Source: Polaromonas glacialis (GTDB taxonomy: Bacteria; Pseudomonadota; Gammaproteobacteria; Burkholderiales; Burkholderiaceae_C). From it: 64,000 bases of DNA. The DNA lies in assembly GCF_000709345.1 (NCBI RefSeq), contig NZ_KL448323.1, forward strand, positions 2,982,346-3,046,345, written 5' to 3'. How positions within the stretch are numbered: position 1 is the stretch's first letter; each line of letters starts with the position of its first letter. Positions 1 through 7,962 of the stretch are shown in pieces. The position numbers and the translations under genes were made by a program. The notes beneath the pieces are model-generated. The model searched no databases. It saw only the letters and a program-made list of their open reading frames with translations, and had not been told where the DNA came from.

Positions 1-676
1 TGGCCTGCAGCCCCGCTTCTTCCAGAAAATCCGGCGCGGCCAGTGCGCGGGTGCGAAAGGCGCTTTTATCCAGGGGACGGCGCAGCACGATTTCATAAAC
101 CTGCTGCAATTGCGGCAGCGTGAACGGCTCGGTCAGCAGGAAGGCCGGCAGCGAGGTGTATTCGACCTTCGATCGCAACCGCTCCACGGCAGCCGCAAGG
201 ATAAGTCCATGGTCAAACGCAAGCCCGTCGGCCGTTTGCGCAGCGTTTGCCGCATCGACCGGAAACCAGCGCACATCGGCGGCATTGGAGCCTTTGCGCG
301 GCTGCAGGCTGGCCCATGGCAGCAGCGCGAAATAAACCTGGGTCACCGACCAGCCGCGCGGATCACGCGTGCGTCCACCCCAGCTTCCCAGCTGCTCCAG
401 GTAAGGGCTTTCAACTGCGGTTTTGTCGCGCAGCTTGCGCAGCGCGCAGGCGCGCAGGTCCTCGTCGTGCGCCACGTCCACAAAACCGCCCGGTAGCGCC
501 CATTGCCCCGGAAACGGCTCCCTGGCGCCGGATGGACGCTGGACCAGCAACACCTGTAGCGCGTCGGCTATGAGCGTGAAGATCACCACGTCCACCGTCA
601 CCAGCGGCCGCTCGATGTCTTTTACCCGGGCCGCATACGCAGTGCGCCGGGCGGGTGAATCGGAAGGGTCGGTCAT
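1..676 (-). CDS. Nudix-fold, NrtR-like transcriptional regulator (partial)
   Basis: The minus-strand frame opens with ATG at 674-676 and stays open to the window edge, giving 225 residues without a stop; the C-terminus lies outside. The first ~150 residues are a Nudix domain (LVTVDVVIFTL, then PGQWALPGGFV). The Nudix box is degenerate: where hydrolases have REUxEExG, this has RKLRDKTA, so the catalytic glutamates are missing. A further ~60 residues (FTLPQLQQVYEIVL) look like the winged-helix segment of the COG4111/NrtR family, whose members sense ADP-ribose and repress NAD-metabolism genes with an inactive Nudix domain. The frame is divergent from an ADP-ribosylglycohydrolase fusion gene, with a palindrome between them. 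Regulator rather than enzyme is inferred. SD-like GGAG lies just upstream of the start. Confidence 0.75.
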   Translation of the reverse strand, partial: MTDPSDSPARRTAYAARVKDIERPLVTVDVVIFTLIADALQVLLVQRPSGAREPFPGQWALPGGFVDVAHDEDLRACALRKLRDKTAVESPYLEQLGSWGGRTRDPRGWSVTQVYFALLPWASLQPRKGSNAADVRWFPVDAANAAQTADGLAFDHGLILAAAVERLRSKVEYTSLPAFLLTEPFTLPQLQQVYEIVLRRPLDKSAFRTRALAAPDFLEEAGLQA

Positions 677-706
677 TCAATCTCCTTGCGCTTTGATTTC
701 AAATGT

Positions 707-737
707 GTATTATCCAACTTTGAAAGTTGCCCTATAC
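707..737. promoter_or_regulatory. Palindromic operator candidate between divergent regulator and ADP-ribosylglycohydrolase genes
   Basis: A perfect inverted repeat, CAACTTT-g-AAAGTTG, lies at 715-729. Outer GTAT (707-710) and ATAC (734-737) arms are symmetric about the same centre (722). It sits 30 nt from the regulator start and 35 nt from the fusion gene start, where an autoregulatory site would be expected. The assignment as an NrtR-type operator is inference. Confidence 0.5.
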
Positions 738-764
738 AACTCATCAACACAAAGGAACCGCCTC

Positions 765-2411
765 ATGTCCCCAGCCACCCTTCTCACCAGTTTCAACCGC
801 CCGCTGCGCGTGGCACAGGTTCACGCCGGCCCGGCGCTGGGCAGCGTCGGCATCACGCTGTGCCCCGGAAAATGGCAGTCGGTGTCCGTCTCGGGCGTCT
901 GGCAGCGCGACCTGGCCACCGACCTGGACGCGCTGCAGGGCTGGGGCGCCGCCGCCGTGGTCACGCTGATGCCGCTGGATGAACTCAAGGCGGTGCAGGC
1001 GGGCGGCATCGGCGGGGCCTGCGAGGCGCGCGGCATGGAATGGCACCATCTGCCGGTTCAGGATGTCGATGTGCCCGACGCCGCTTTTGAAACCGCCTGG
1101 CTATATGCCGGGCTGCGCCTGCGCGCGCACTTGCGTGCCGGGCGCAAGGTGCTGCTGCACTGCCGGGGCGGCCTGGGGCGCAGCGGCACCATTGCGGCGC
1201 GCTTGCTGGTCGAACTGGGCTGGGACGCGCAACAAGCCATCCGCGCAGTGCGTGCGCAGCGCCCCGGCGCCATCGAAACCCGTGCCCAGGAGGCGCATGT
1301 GCTGAACACGCAAGTTGCGCCCGCCGACGAAAGTGCCGCCGCCCGGGCACTGGGCTGCATTCTGGGCGGTGCGGTCGGCGATGCGTTTGGTTATGCCATC
1401 GAATTCGACCGCTGGGACGCCATCTGCCGCCAGCACGGACCGCGCGGCCTGTGCGAGCCGGTGTTGCGGCATGGCAAGCTGGTGGTCAGCGACGACACGC
1501 AAATGACGCTGTTCACGCTGGAGGCCATGGCCGTGACGCTGTCCGGCCAGTTGCCGCCGCTGTTTGCCGAAACGCTGGCACGCCCGCTCCAGGCTGCCTG
1601 CCGGCGGGCTTACCTGCGCTGGGGCACCACGCAGGGCATCCATGCAGCGGGCAAGGATGCTGACAACGCCACCTTGCACCTCAGCCCCGCCATGCGCCAG
1701 TCACGCGCACCGGGCAACACCTGCCTGTCAGCCGTGCGCGCAGGCGCCACCGGCACCGTGATGAGCCCTGACAACCAGTCCAAAGGCTGCGGCGCCGTGA
1801 TGCGCACGGCGCCCATCGGATTGATCGAACAGATCAGCCCGGAACTGGCGATGGCGCTGGGCGACGCGGCCGGGGCGCTGACGCACGGCCATATCGACGG
1901 CTGGCTTCCCGGCGGCGCCTTGAGTGCGATGGTTCGGTTGATTGCCCAGGGGGAAGACCTCGTTCCGGCCGCATGCCACGCGCTGCGCCTGCTGACCGAA
2001 CACCCGCACTCCCAGCGCGGCGCTGTGCGCAGTTCCGGCACGGTGCGGCTCCTTGGCGCCGCGCTGGAACTGCTGGGCAACACGCCCGCCCGCGCAGAAA
2101 TCTTCAGGCAGCTGGGCGAAGGCTGGACCGGCGACGAAGCGCTGGCCATCGGTGTCTATGCAGCGGGGGCAGCGGACAGTTTTGAAGACGCCGTTCGCCT
2201 GGCCGCCAACCACGATGGCGACAGCGACTCCACGGCCTCGATTGCCGGACAGCTCTACGGCGCCCGCCACGGCATCCTGGACGTGCCGCATGCCTGGGTG
2301 CGGCGGCTCGATGTGCTGAAGGACGCGCTGGAGGTGACCCGGCGTTTTCTGGATACATACGAAGCGGGCAACCGCTGCCGAACAATCCAGCTACTCACTC
2401 CGCCGCCGTGA
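765..2411 (+). CDS. Dual-specificity phosphatase / ADP-ribosylglycohydrolase fusion protein
   Basis: 548 residues. Residues ~1-185 form a cysteine phosphatase of the CDKN3/dual-specificity type, with the P-loop HCRGGLGRSG (H132, C133, R139). From ~195 the chain is an ADP-ribosylglycohydrolase (DraG/ARH): GCILGGAVGDAFGYA, the metal-binding SDDTQM (D243, D244, T245), a central CGAVMRTAPIG and the C-terminal GDSDST near 485. All key residues of both domains are present, so both are probably active. The start at 765 follows AAAGGAA at 751-757; the frame is open further upstream, but that part would cross the divergent promoter. The likely substrate is a phosphorylated or protein-linked ADP-ribose (inference). 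The 3' end overlaps the convergent FIST gene by 17 nt. Confidence 0.85.
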   Translation: MSPATLLTSFNRPLRVAQVHAGPALGSVGITLCPGKWQSVSVSGVWQRDLATDLDALQGWGAAAVVTLMPLDELKAVQAGGIGGACEARGMEWHHLPVQDVDVPDAAFETAWLYAGLRLRAHLRAGRKVLLHCRGGLGRSGTIAARLLVELGWDAQQAIRAVRAQRPGAIETRAQEAHVLNTQVAPADESAAARALGCILGGAVGDAFGYAIEFDRWDAICRQHGPRGLCEPVLRHGKLVVSDDTQMTLFTLEAMAVTLSGQLPPLFAETLARPLQAACRRAYLRWGTTQGIHAAGKDADNATLHLSPAMRQSRAPGNTCLSAVRAGATGTVMSPDNQSKGCGAVMRTAPIGLIEQISPELAMALGDAAGALTHGHIDGWLPGGALSAMVRLIAQGEDLVPAACHALRLLTEHPHSQRGAVRSSGTVRLLGAALELLGNTPARAEIFRQLGEGWTGDEALAIGVYAAGAADSFEDAVRLAANHDGDSDSTASIAGQLYGARHGILDVPHAWVRRLDVLKDALEVTRRFLDTYEAGNRCRTIQLLTPPP

Positions 2412-3687
2412 ACACCGTCAGCACGCCGGTATAGCCATACAGGTGGTTGCGGGCAATCTCGCCACCGGCGAAAAAGCCGACCAGCGGCACGTCGCCCAGG
2501 GCGCGCCGCACGATCTGCAGCTCGGCGCTGGACGCGCCGAAATGCGGCCCGCCGCGCCCGGAACAGCTGACGTAAATGGCGCCGGCAATGCGCCGGGCCG
2601 GATGCGGCGCCGATTGGGCCTCGGGCAGGTTCAGCGCCGTCGCCACTTCGAGCGTCTGCTCTTCAGGCTCCAGTTCTTCGCGGATTTCGGCGCAGATGCG
2701 CACCAGGTCGGCGCGTGCGGCCTCGACATTGCGCTCGCAAAAGGCCAGCTTCATGCCGACGCTGGCCACGTCGGCAATCGCGATGCCGCGCCGCGCCGGA
2801 TCGAGCCCGATCAGATGGCGCACCATGACCTCGGCGCCAAACTGGCCCGAGCGCTGCCGGGCGGCGTCAATCGGCAGGTCCGTGTCATGGCTCAAACCGA
2901 CCAGCGTTTTGCGGACTTTCGCCAGCGCCTCGCGCGGCTGCTCCAGTGACACGCCCAGGTCGGCCAGCAGCACCTCCAGCGCCGGCCTGCCGTCGAGTTC
3001 GATGACGACGTTGGCATCGCAGGCGGTGATGGCGTAGGTAGCAGACACCGGCCGGCAGCCCTGGGTGACACGCGACATCAGGCCCATGCCGCCCGACGCA
3101 TCGCGCGCAAAAGCCACGCCGCTCAGGCCGCCGCTGAACACGCCGCAGGCCGCGCCCTGCCCCTTGAGGTTGCCGTGGCCGCTGAGCGCGAACTGCACCG
3201 TCCGGCTCCGGCTCGACGCCAGGCCGCCGAACACGTAGCCGCTTTCGGTGCGCCCCGCCATCTCGGCAATCAGTTCGGCCACGTCGGGCGTGGCCGCATC
3301 GGCATGCACCAGCGCGGTGTGCGCGGTAAAAACGCCGGCATGCGCCGGCGGCAGCGGCGACACGCCGGAAAACACGCGGTAATGGTCGTGCGGCAGTTCG
3401 CACAGCATCACCGCCATGGCCGGTTCATCGAAATACTCGACGTTGTTTGACGCGATGCCGACGCCGACGGTGCCGCTCCAGTCGGTGATGAAGGGCAGTT
3501 CGGCGCTCAGGTGGTCGAGGATTTCCTGCGCCTGGGCCGCATAGTGGTCGGTGATGTAGAGCAGCGCGAGCGTCGGCGACGAGGCATAGGCCGGCAGGGC
3601 CAGGTAGCCGCGCAGCTGCGCCAGAACCAGGGCGGCCGCCATTTCCCATTGCGGATGGGTGGCGTGGCCGTAGGGGAAGAGTTTCAT
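2395..3687 (-). CDS. FIST domain signal-transduction protein
   Basis: 430 residues. The N-terminal half (ALLYITDHYAAQAQEIL, then SGTVGVGIAS, AVMLCELP) matches FIST_N; the C-terminal half (GIAIADVASVGMKLAFCERN, YVSCSGRGGPHFG, PLVGFFAGGEIARN, YTGVLTVF) matches FIST_C. FIST proteins are soluble, putative small-ligand sensors that in many bacteria sit near signalling genes. The neighbours here give no pathway. There is no signal peptide or membrane segment. The start is the ATG at 3685-3687; no strong SD is visible. It is convergent with the phosphatase/ARH fusion and lies downstream of the phaM-like gene on the same strand, with a strong stem-loop between them. Confidence 0.85.
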   Translation of the reverse strand: MKLFPYGHATHPQWEMAAALVLAQLRGYLALPAYASSPTLALLYITDHYAAQAQEILDHLSAELPFITDWSGTVGVGIASNNVEYFDEPAMAVMLCELPHDHYRVFSGVSPLPPAHAGVFTAHTALVHADAATPDVAELIAEMAGRTESGYVFGGLASSRSRTVQFALSGHGNLKGQGAACGVFSGGLSGVAFARDASGGMGLMSRVTQGCRPVSATYAITACDANVVIELDGRPALEVLLADLGVSLEQPREALAKVRKTLVGLSHDTDLPIDAARQRSGQFGAEVMVRHLIGLDPARRGIAIADVASVGMKLAFCERNVEAARADLVRICAEIREELEPEEQTLEVATALNLPEAQSAPHPARRIAGAIYVSCSGRGGPHFGASSAELQIVRRALGDVPLVGFFAGGEIARNHLYGYTGVLTVFTAAE

Positions 3688-3795
3688 AAAGTAGGAAAGC
3701 CGTTAAGGGTGGAATCAAGCCTCCAATGTGGCACATCAACCGCAAACCTGCCGAAAGCCGGCTTCCCGGTCACGCCTGACGCCCGCAAGGCCCGC

Positions 3796-3834
3796 CGCGC
3801 TGAAGCGGCTCGGGCCCGGACCCGCTTCAGCGCG
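3796..3834 (-). terminator. Strong stem-loop at the end of the phaM-like gene
   Basis: A perfect 13-bp inverted repeat (CGCGCTGAAGCGG at 3796-3808, complement at 3822-3834) surrounds a 13-nt GC-rich loop and overlaps the stop codon at 3827-3829. No T-run follows on the minus strand, so it may stabilise the mRNA 3' end or attenuate rather than act as a classic intrinsic terminator. Confidence 0.5.
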
Positions 3835-4720
3835 TCGTCTTGCGTGCCGGTGCCTTGGCCTTGGTCGCGGCCTTGGGTGCCGCCTTGGCCGCTGGCGACT
3901 TCGAGGCGGCCGTCTTTCGGGGCGTTTTCACTGCTGCTTCTTTTGTCGCGGCGCCAGGCTTGGGCCAACTGCCGGCCAGGGCGGTGGCGGCGCGGGTGCC
4001 GCCGGCCATGGTCTTGGTGGCGGTTTCGGCCATGTTCTTGGCCATATCGGTGGCGGTCTTGACCGCGTCCTTGGCCATGCCGGCGGCGATGCTCTTGCCC
4101 GCATCGATGGCGGTGGTCTTGGCCACTTCCTTCATCGCCTCGGTGGCAATGGTCTGGAACTGCTGGGTCAGCGCGCCCCACCACTGCATCGGGTCGGCAA
4201 GGCCGGTCGCCGGGGCGGGCGCTTCACCGGAATCGGCCCTGGACGCTGAGGATTTTTCGCCTGCGCTAGAGCCGGTGTCGGCTTTTTCCCTGTTGGACTC
4301 AAAGGTGGAAGGCGGAATCTCAAGCCCGACGAACCCCTTGGCCTTGTCGGCCGCACGCTGCACGCCGCCACTGAAGCTGTCGCTGACCTTGAGCTTGAAG
4401 GCATTGGCCACATCGCCCATGTTGAAGTTCATGCCCTTGAGGGTGTTCAATGTCATTTTCTGCACCTCCAGCGCCTGGATGGTGGCCTTGAGCGCCGCAG
4501 CGTTCTGGTCGAGCCAGAACTGCACCGCCTTCAGTTCCTGCACGCGCTTTTCCAGCTCCTCGACATTGAGCGTGGGCGCAATCCAGTTTCCGAGGTTGGG
4601 CAGCTGCGGTACGGCGTTCGTCGCGCTGCCGGCGGCCTGTTTGGCCAGGTTTTGCAGAAAGTCAAAACCGGGCACCAATTTGCCAAAATCGGGAAAAGAC
4701 GGGATGTTTGCATTGCTCAT
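3827..4720 (-). CDS. phaM: PhaM-like polyhydroxyalkanoate granule-associated protein
   Basis: 297 residues. The conserved PhaM core lies in the first ~110 residues: WIAPTLNVEELEKRVQELK, AVQFWLDQNAAALKATIQAL, then MTLNTLKGMN. In Ralstonia, PhaM activates PHA synthase and tethers PHB granules to the nucleoid. The last ~45 residues are a histone-H1-like Lys/Ala/Pro tail (repeats such as KSPAAKAAPK), the DNA-binding part of PhaM. The start at 4720 (MSNANIP) follows AGGAGA 8 nt upstream; longer frames lack an SD. No other pha genes are in the window. It is divergent from the VOC gene. Confidence 0.8.
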   Translation of the reverse strand: MSNANIPSFPDFGKLVPGFDFLQNLAKQAAGSATNAVPQLPNLGNWIAPTLNVEELEKRVQELKAVQFWLDQNAAALKATIQALEVQKMTLNTLKGMNFNMGDVANAFKLKVSDSFSGGVQRAADKAKGFVGLEIPPSTFESNREKADTGSSAGEKSSASRADSGEAPAPATGLADPMQWWGALTQQFQTIATEAMKEVAKTTAIDAGKSIAAGMAKDAVKTATDMAKNMAETATKTMAGGTRAATALAGSWPKPGAATKEAAVKTPRKTAASKSPAAKAAPKAATKAKAPARKTTR

Positions 4721-4887
4721 TGAAGTGTCTCCTGGCGGTTGTTGCAGTGTTGCGTCTGTGGGGTCGGGCTCTGGTGGCCCGGTGGGCGCAAAGGGCATGA
4801 AAAAACCCCGGCACACGGCCTGATTGTGCAGCGTGGGGGCATCGCGTCAACCGGTTTTTTTCAACGCCGGGCTGATAAGCTCGGGCC

Positions 4888-5301
4888 ATGAAAAGCCTGT
4901 TTCACCTTGCCTTCAATGTCACCGACCTGGACGAGGCGCGCCGTTTCTATGGCAGCGTGCTGGGCTGCGCGGAGGGCCGCAGCACTGCCACCTGGGTCGA
5001 TTTCGATTTCTTCGGCCACCAGCTGTCGCTGCACCTGGGCGAGCCGTTCAAAACCGAATGCACCGGCCATGTCGGCGAGCATCTGGTTCCCATGCCGCAC
5101 TTCGGCGTGGTGCTGGCCCTGCCCGACTGGCAGGCGCTGGCCGCTCGCCTGCAGGCGGCAAAGACCGCCTTCGTGCTGGCGCCGCGGGTGCGCTTCGAAG
5201 GCCAGCCGGGCGAGCAGTGGACGATGTTCTTTTGCGATCCGTGCGGCAATCCGGTCGAGGTCAAGGGCTTTCGGTCGCTGGACACGCTTTACGCGGCTTG
5301 A
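4888..5301 (+). CDS. VOC superfamily (glyoxalase/bleomycin resistance-like) protein
   Basis: 137 residues, a single VOC unit pair. It begins with the signature FNVTDLDEARRFYGSVLGC and ends with FFCDPCGNPVEVKGF, the usual C-terminal metal-ligand region of this fold. Probable metal ligands are H6 and H94/E132-type positions, assigned by analogy only. The family covers glyoxalases, extradiol dioxygenases and antibiotic-binding proteins, so the substrate cannot be named. It is convergent with the FAH-family gene (35 nt apart) and divergent from phaM. Confidence 0.8.
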   Translation: MKSLFHLAFNVTDLDEARRFYGSVLGCAEGRSTATWVDFDFFGHQLSLHLGEPFKTECTGHVGEHLVPMPHFGVVLALPDWQALAARLQAAKTAFVLAPRVRFEGQPGEQWTMFFCDPCGNPVEVKGFRSLDTLYAA

Positions 5302-5336
5302 CGCGCCCGCCGGGTGTCATTGCGGTTCCTGGCGCT

Positions 5337-6293
5337 TCAGGGCAGCGGCGTGATTTCCTGCTCGATCGCGCCGAACAGCGACTGGCCGTTCCTGCCCTTG
5401 ACCTCGATGCGCAGGGTGTCGCCGAACTTCATGAAACGGATTTTCGGCTTGCCGGCATCCATCGTCTCGACCGCGCGCTTTTCGGCGATGCAGCTGTAGC
5501 CCTGGCTCCAGTCCGGGTGGCTGGCCGGGCCCGAGCCGACGATGCTGCCGGCGCTTACCGGCCGCGTCCGGCACAGGTGCGAGACCAGCTGGCCGAAGTG
5601 AAACGTCATGCCGGCGCCGGCGTCGCACAAGCCGACCTTGCGGCCGTTCCAGGTGGTTTGCAGGTTCAGGCCGAGCCGCCCCTGGCGCCAAGCATCGCCG
5701 GCTTCGTCAGGCGTGACGGCCACCGGCCCGAAAGCGGTCATCGGCCGGCCCTGCACATCCCCCAGGCTGCGCAGGCACACGTCGCTGGCCAGCATCAGCA
5801 GGCGAATGCCGTCCAGCGCGCGCTCGGAGCTTGCGCCCATCGGCACGTCGCCAGTGATGACGGCCAGTTGCGCTTCAAAGTCGATGCCGAACGCCTCGCT
5901 GGCCAGCGCCACGTCATCGCGCGGGCCGATGAAGCAGTCGCTGCCGCCCTGGCGCAGCAGCGGCTCGGCATACAGGCCCGGGGGCATCGTGGTCCCAGGC
6001 AGCTTTCCCACGCGCTCGACATGACTGGCGTAGGCCGGGCCGCTGACCCACTGGTAGGCGCGCGGCAGCGGCGCCATGCAGCGCGCCGGATCGAACGGAA
6101 AGGCATGGCGCGCCTTGCCGCTGCTCAGCAGTTCATACAGGTCGTGCAGCTGCGGCGCCATGAAGCGCCAGTCGTCCAGCGCCTGCTGAAGCCGGCTGGC
6201 GATGCCGGTCGCATAATGCGCGGTCGACAGGTCGCGCGACACCACGACCAGCTGGCCGTCGCGCGAGGCGTCCTTGTAGGTAGCGAGTTTCAT
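5337..6293 (-). CDS. Fumarylacetoacetate hydrolase family protein
   Basis: 318 residues from ATG 6291-6293 (MKLATYKDASRDG). The family features are clear: AYQWVSGPAYASHVERVG, then GIDFEAQLAVITGDVP with the metal-binding acidic residues (E-x-E/D pattern), and the C-terminal SAGSIVGSGPASHPDW and GDTLRIEVKG typical of FAH C-terminal domains. Such enzymes cleave acyl-pyruvate or fumarylacetoacetate C-C bonds, or hydrate and isomerise oxopentenoates, in aromatic catabolism; the substrate is not deducible. Only 15 nt separate its start from the divergent DUF3108 gene. Confidence 0.88.
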   Translation of the reverse strand: MKLATYKDASRDGQLVVVSRDLSTAHYATGIASRLQQALDDWRFMAPQLHDLYELLSSGKARHAFPFDPARCMAPLPRAYQWVSGPAYASHVERVGKLPGTTMPPGLYAEPLLRQGGSDCFIGPRDDVALASEAFGIDFEAQLAVITGDVPMGASSERALDGIRLLMLASDVCLRSLGDVQGRPMTAFGPVAVTPDEAGDAWRQGRLGLNLQTTWNGRKVGLCDAGAGMTFHFGQLVSHLCRTRPVSAGSIVGSGPASHPDWSQGYSCIAEKRAVETMDAGKPKIRFMKFGDTLRIEVKGRNGQSLFGAIEQEITPLP

Positions 6294-6308
6294 GAAATTC
6301 CAGAATAA

Positions 6309-7532
6309 ATGAATGACCGGGCGATGCGTCCTGACAGGCTGACTTCCGACACGCCGGCAACAGGCCAGATTGTGCCGCGCCATGCCGCGCCGCCCTGGCG
6401 CACCCTCGGCCTGCTGGCGGCGGGGGTGCTGGCCGTGCATGCGCTGTTGTTGCAAACCCGGCCGGTCCGCTTCGGCCCTGCGCAGGAGCCGCCGCCCCAC
6501 CGCGTGGCGGTGTTGACCACCCGCAGCATTGCCCCGCCGCCCGTGGCCGCCAGCCCGCCACAGACCCAGGCCACGCCTCCCGCACCAGCCCCGCCCAAAC
6601 CGGTCACCAAGCCTGTACAAAAGCCGGTTTTCAAGAAAAAAGTGCCTTTTGCGCACGACAAGCCTGCGCTACCAGCTATTGATTCAATAGCAACTCCCGA
6701 CCCCTTGGCCGGCAACGCCCATGACTTGGCGGCGCCGCCAGAACCGGACAGCGCCCCGCCACCAACGGCCATGCCGGAGGCCGAAACCGCGCCCGCATTG
6801 CCCGCCAGCAGCGCCACGGCCACCGCCCCGACGCCTCCCGCCAGCGACGCGGCAGCGCCTTCGGCGCCGGCGACCCAGACGCCGGTCACGGCCATGGCGC
6901 TTCCGGCCAGCGCCCGGCTTGACTACCGCATGACAGGCAGCGCCAAGGGCCTGACCTACCACGCCAAAGGCGAACTGCTCTGGCAAAACGCCGGCGCCAG
7001 CTACCAGGCGAGCATGACGGTCAAGGCACTGTTCATCGGTTCGCGCACCATGAGCAGCACCGGCCAGGTCGGCGCCGAAGGCCTGGCGCCCACGCGCTTT
7101 TCCGACAAGTCGCGCACCGAGGTGGCGGCCCATTTCGAGCCCGACAGGGGCCAGATCAGCTTCAGCGCGAACACACCCACGGTGCCGTGGGTGCAGGGCG
7201 CGCAGGACCGGGTCAGCGTGTTCATGCAGCTTGGCGGCATGCTGGCGGGCAATCCGGCGGGTTTTCCAGACGGCTCGACCATTTCAACACTCACCGTCGG
7301 GCCGCGCAGCGCGGACAACTGGACCTTTCGGGTCGATGGCGAGGAAATCCTGAGCCTGCCGTTCGGCGAACTCGCCACGCTCAAGGTGTCGCGCCAGCCC
7401 CGGCGCGAATACGACCAGAAGGTCGAAATCTGGTATGCCCCGGCGCTGGGCTACCTGCCGGTGCGCAACCGCATCACGCAAGCCAACGGCGACTTTGTGG
7501 ACCAGGAGCTGAGCGACCTGACACGGCCTTGA
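6309..7532 (+). CDS. DUF3108 protein with TonB-like proline-rich linker
   Basis: 407 residues. A single N-terminal membrane segment (LGLLAAGVLAVHALLL, residues ~34-50) is followed by ~140 residues of Pro/Ala/Lys-rich linker (for example KPVTKPVQKPVFKKK), which would span the periplasm, and a C-terminal DUF3108 domain (~200-405; RLDYRMTGSAKGLTYHAKG, VEIWYAPALGYLPVRNRI). DUF3108 is a beta-rich periplasmic domain of unknown function. Codons for residues 123-128 fall in a GCTATTG-ATT-CAATAGC palindrome that resembles one end of repeat family A. The start could instead be ATG 6324, since only 15 nt separate 6309 from the divergent gene. Confidence 0.8.
   Translation: MNDRAMRPDRLTSDTPATGQIVPRHAAPPWRTLGLLAAGVLAVHALLLQTRPVRFGPAQEPPPHRVAVLTTRSIAPPPVAASPPQTQATPPAPAPPKPVTKPVQKPVFKKKVPFAHDKPALPAIDSIATPDPLAGNAHDLAAPPEPDSAPPPTAMPEAETAPALPASSATATAPTPPASDAAAPSAPATQTPVTAMALPASARLDYRMTGSAKGLTYHAKGELLWQNAGASYQASMTVKALFIGSRTMSSTGQVGAEGLAPTRFSDKSRTEVAAHFEPDRGQISFSANTPTVPWVQGAQDRVSVFMQLGGMLAGNPAGFPDGSTISTLTVGPRSADNWTFRVDGEEILSLPFGELATLKVSRQPRREYDQKVEIWYAPALGYLPVRNRITQANGDFVDQELSDLTRP
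6675..6691. repeat. Repeat family A, end fragment inside DUF3108 gene
   Basis: GCTATTGATTCAATAGC is a 7-bp perfect palindrome with a 3-nt centre, identical in plan to the GCTAT...ATAGC end of the longer family A copies. It is in frame within the proline-rich linker of the DUF3108 protein. Confidence 0.45.
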
Positions 7533-7600
7533 GGATGTACCTGCTGCCCGGCCCTTGAAGTCGGGACGATCGTGGCCATCTGCAGGCAAAGGACTTATCC

Positions 7601-7882
7601 ATGCAACTGCTTTACGACTCGGAATCTTTTGTGGTGGTGCAGATTCACGCGAATGCGCCCGAAGCCTCGGCACCCCGGCCGGCCGTTCCCCAACTGGCCC
7701 GGCACGGCTATGAAATCGTGGACAAGCGCTCGGGCAAGCAGGTCTACCTTGACGGCTCCTGGGCAGAAATGTTCCAGCAGCGGCTGAGCGGCTGGGAAAA
7801 GGACACGCCCACCCAGGAAGAGGTCGAGGACACGCTCGAAGGCTACAGCGGTCTGGCGAACACGCCGGTTTCGCTGCACTGA
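7601..7882 (+). CDS. DUF3567 family small protein
   Basis: 93 residues, start ATG 7601. The sequence FVVVQIHANAP, then YEIVDKRSGKQVYLDGSWAE and an acidic C-terminal half (PTQEEVEDTLEGYSGL) match the beta-proteobacterial DUF3567 family, which has no assigned function. It is soluble, with no signal peptide. It follows the DUF3108 gene by 68 nt on the same strand and precedes chaN by 80 nt. Confidence 0.75.
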   Translation: MQLLYDSESFVVVQIHANAPEASAPRPAVPQLARHGYEIVDKRSGKQVYLDGSWAEMFQQRLSGWEKDTPTQEEVEDTLEGYSGLANTPVSLH

Positions 7883-7962
7883 CCACTTGGCCGGCCCCTG
7901 CGGAAAGCCCGCAAGATGCCAGGCGCGGGGCAGCGCGGCGGCGAAGGCCTTAGTATCCAGCC

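Noticed and set aside
423-764. Upstream extension of the phosphatase/ARH frame
   Set aside because: It is open by chance, runs antisense to the Nudix regulator and across the divergent promoter; ATG 765 has a proper SD.
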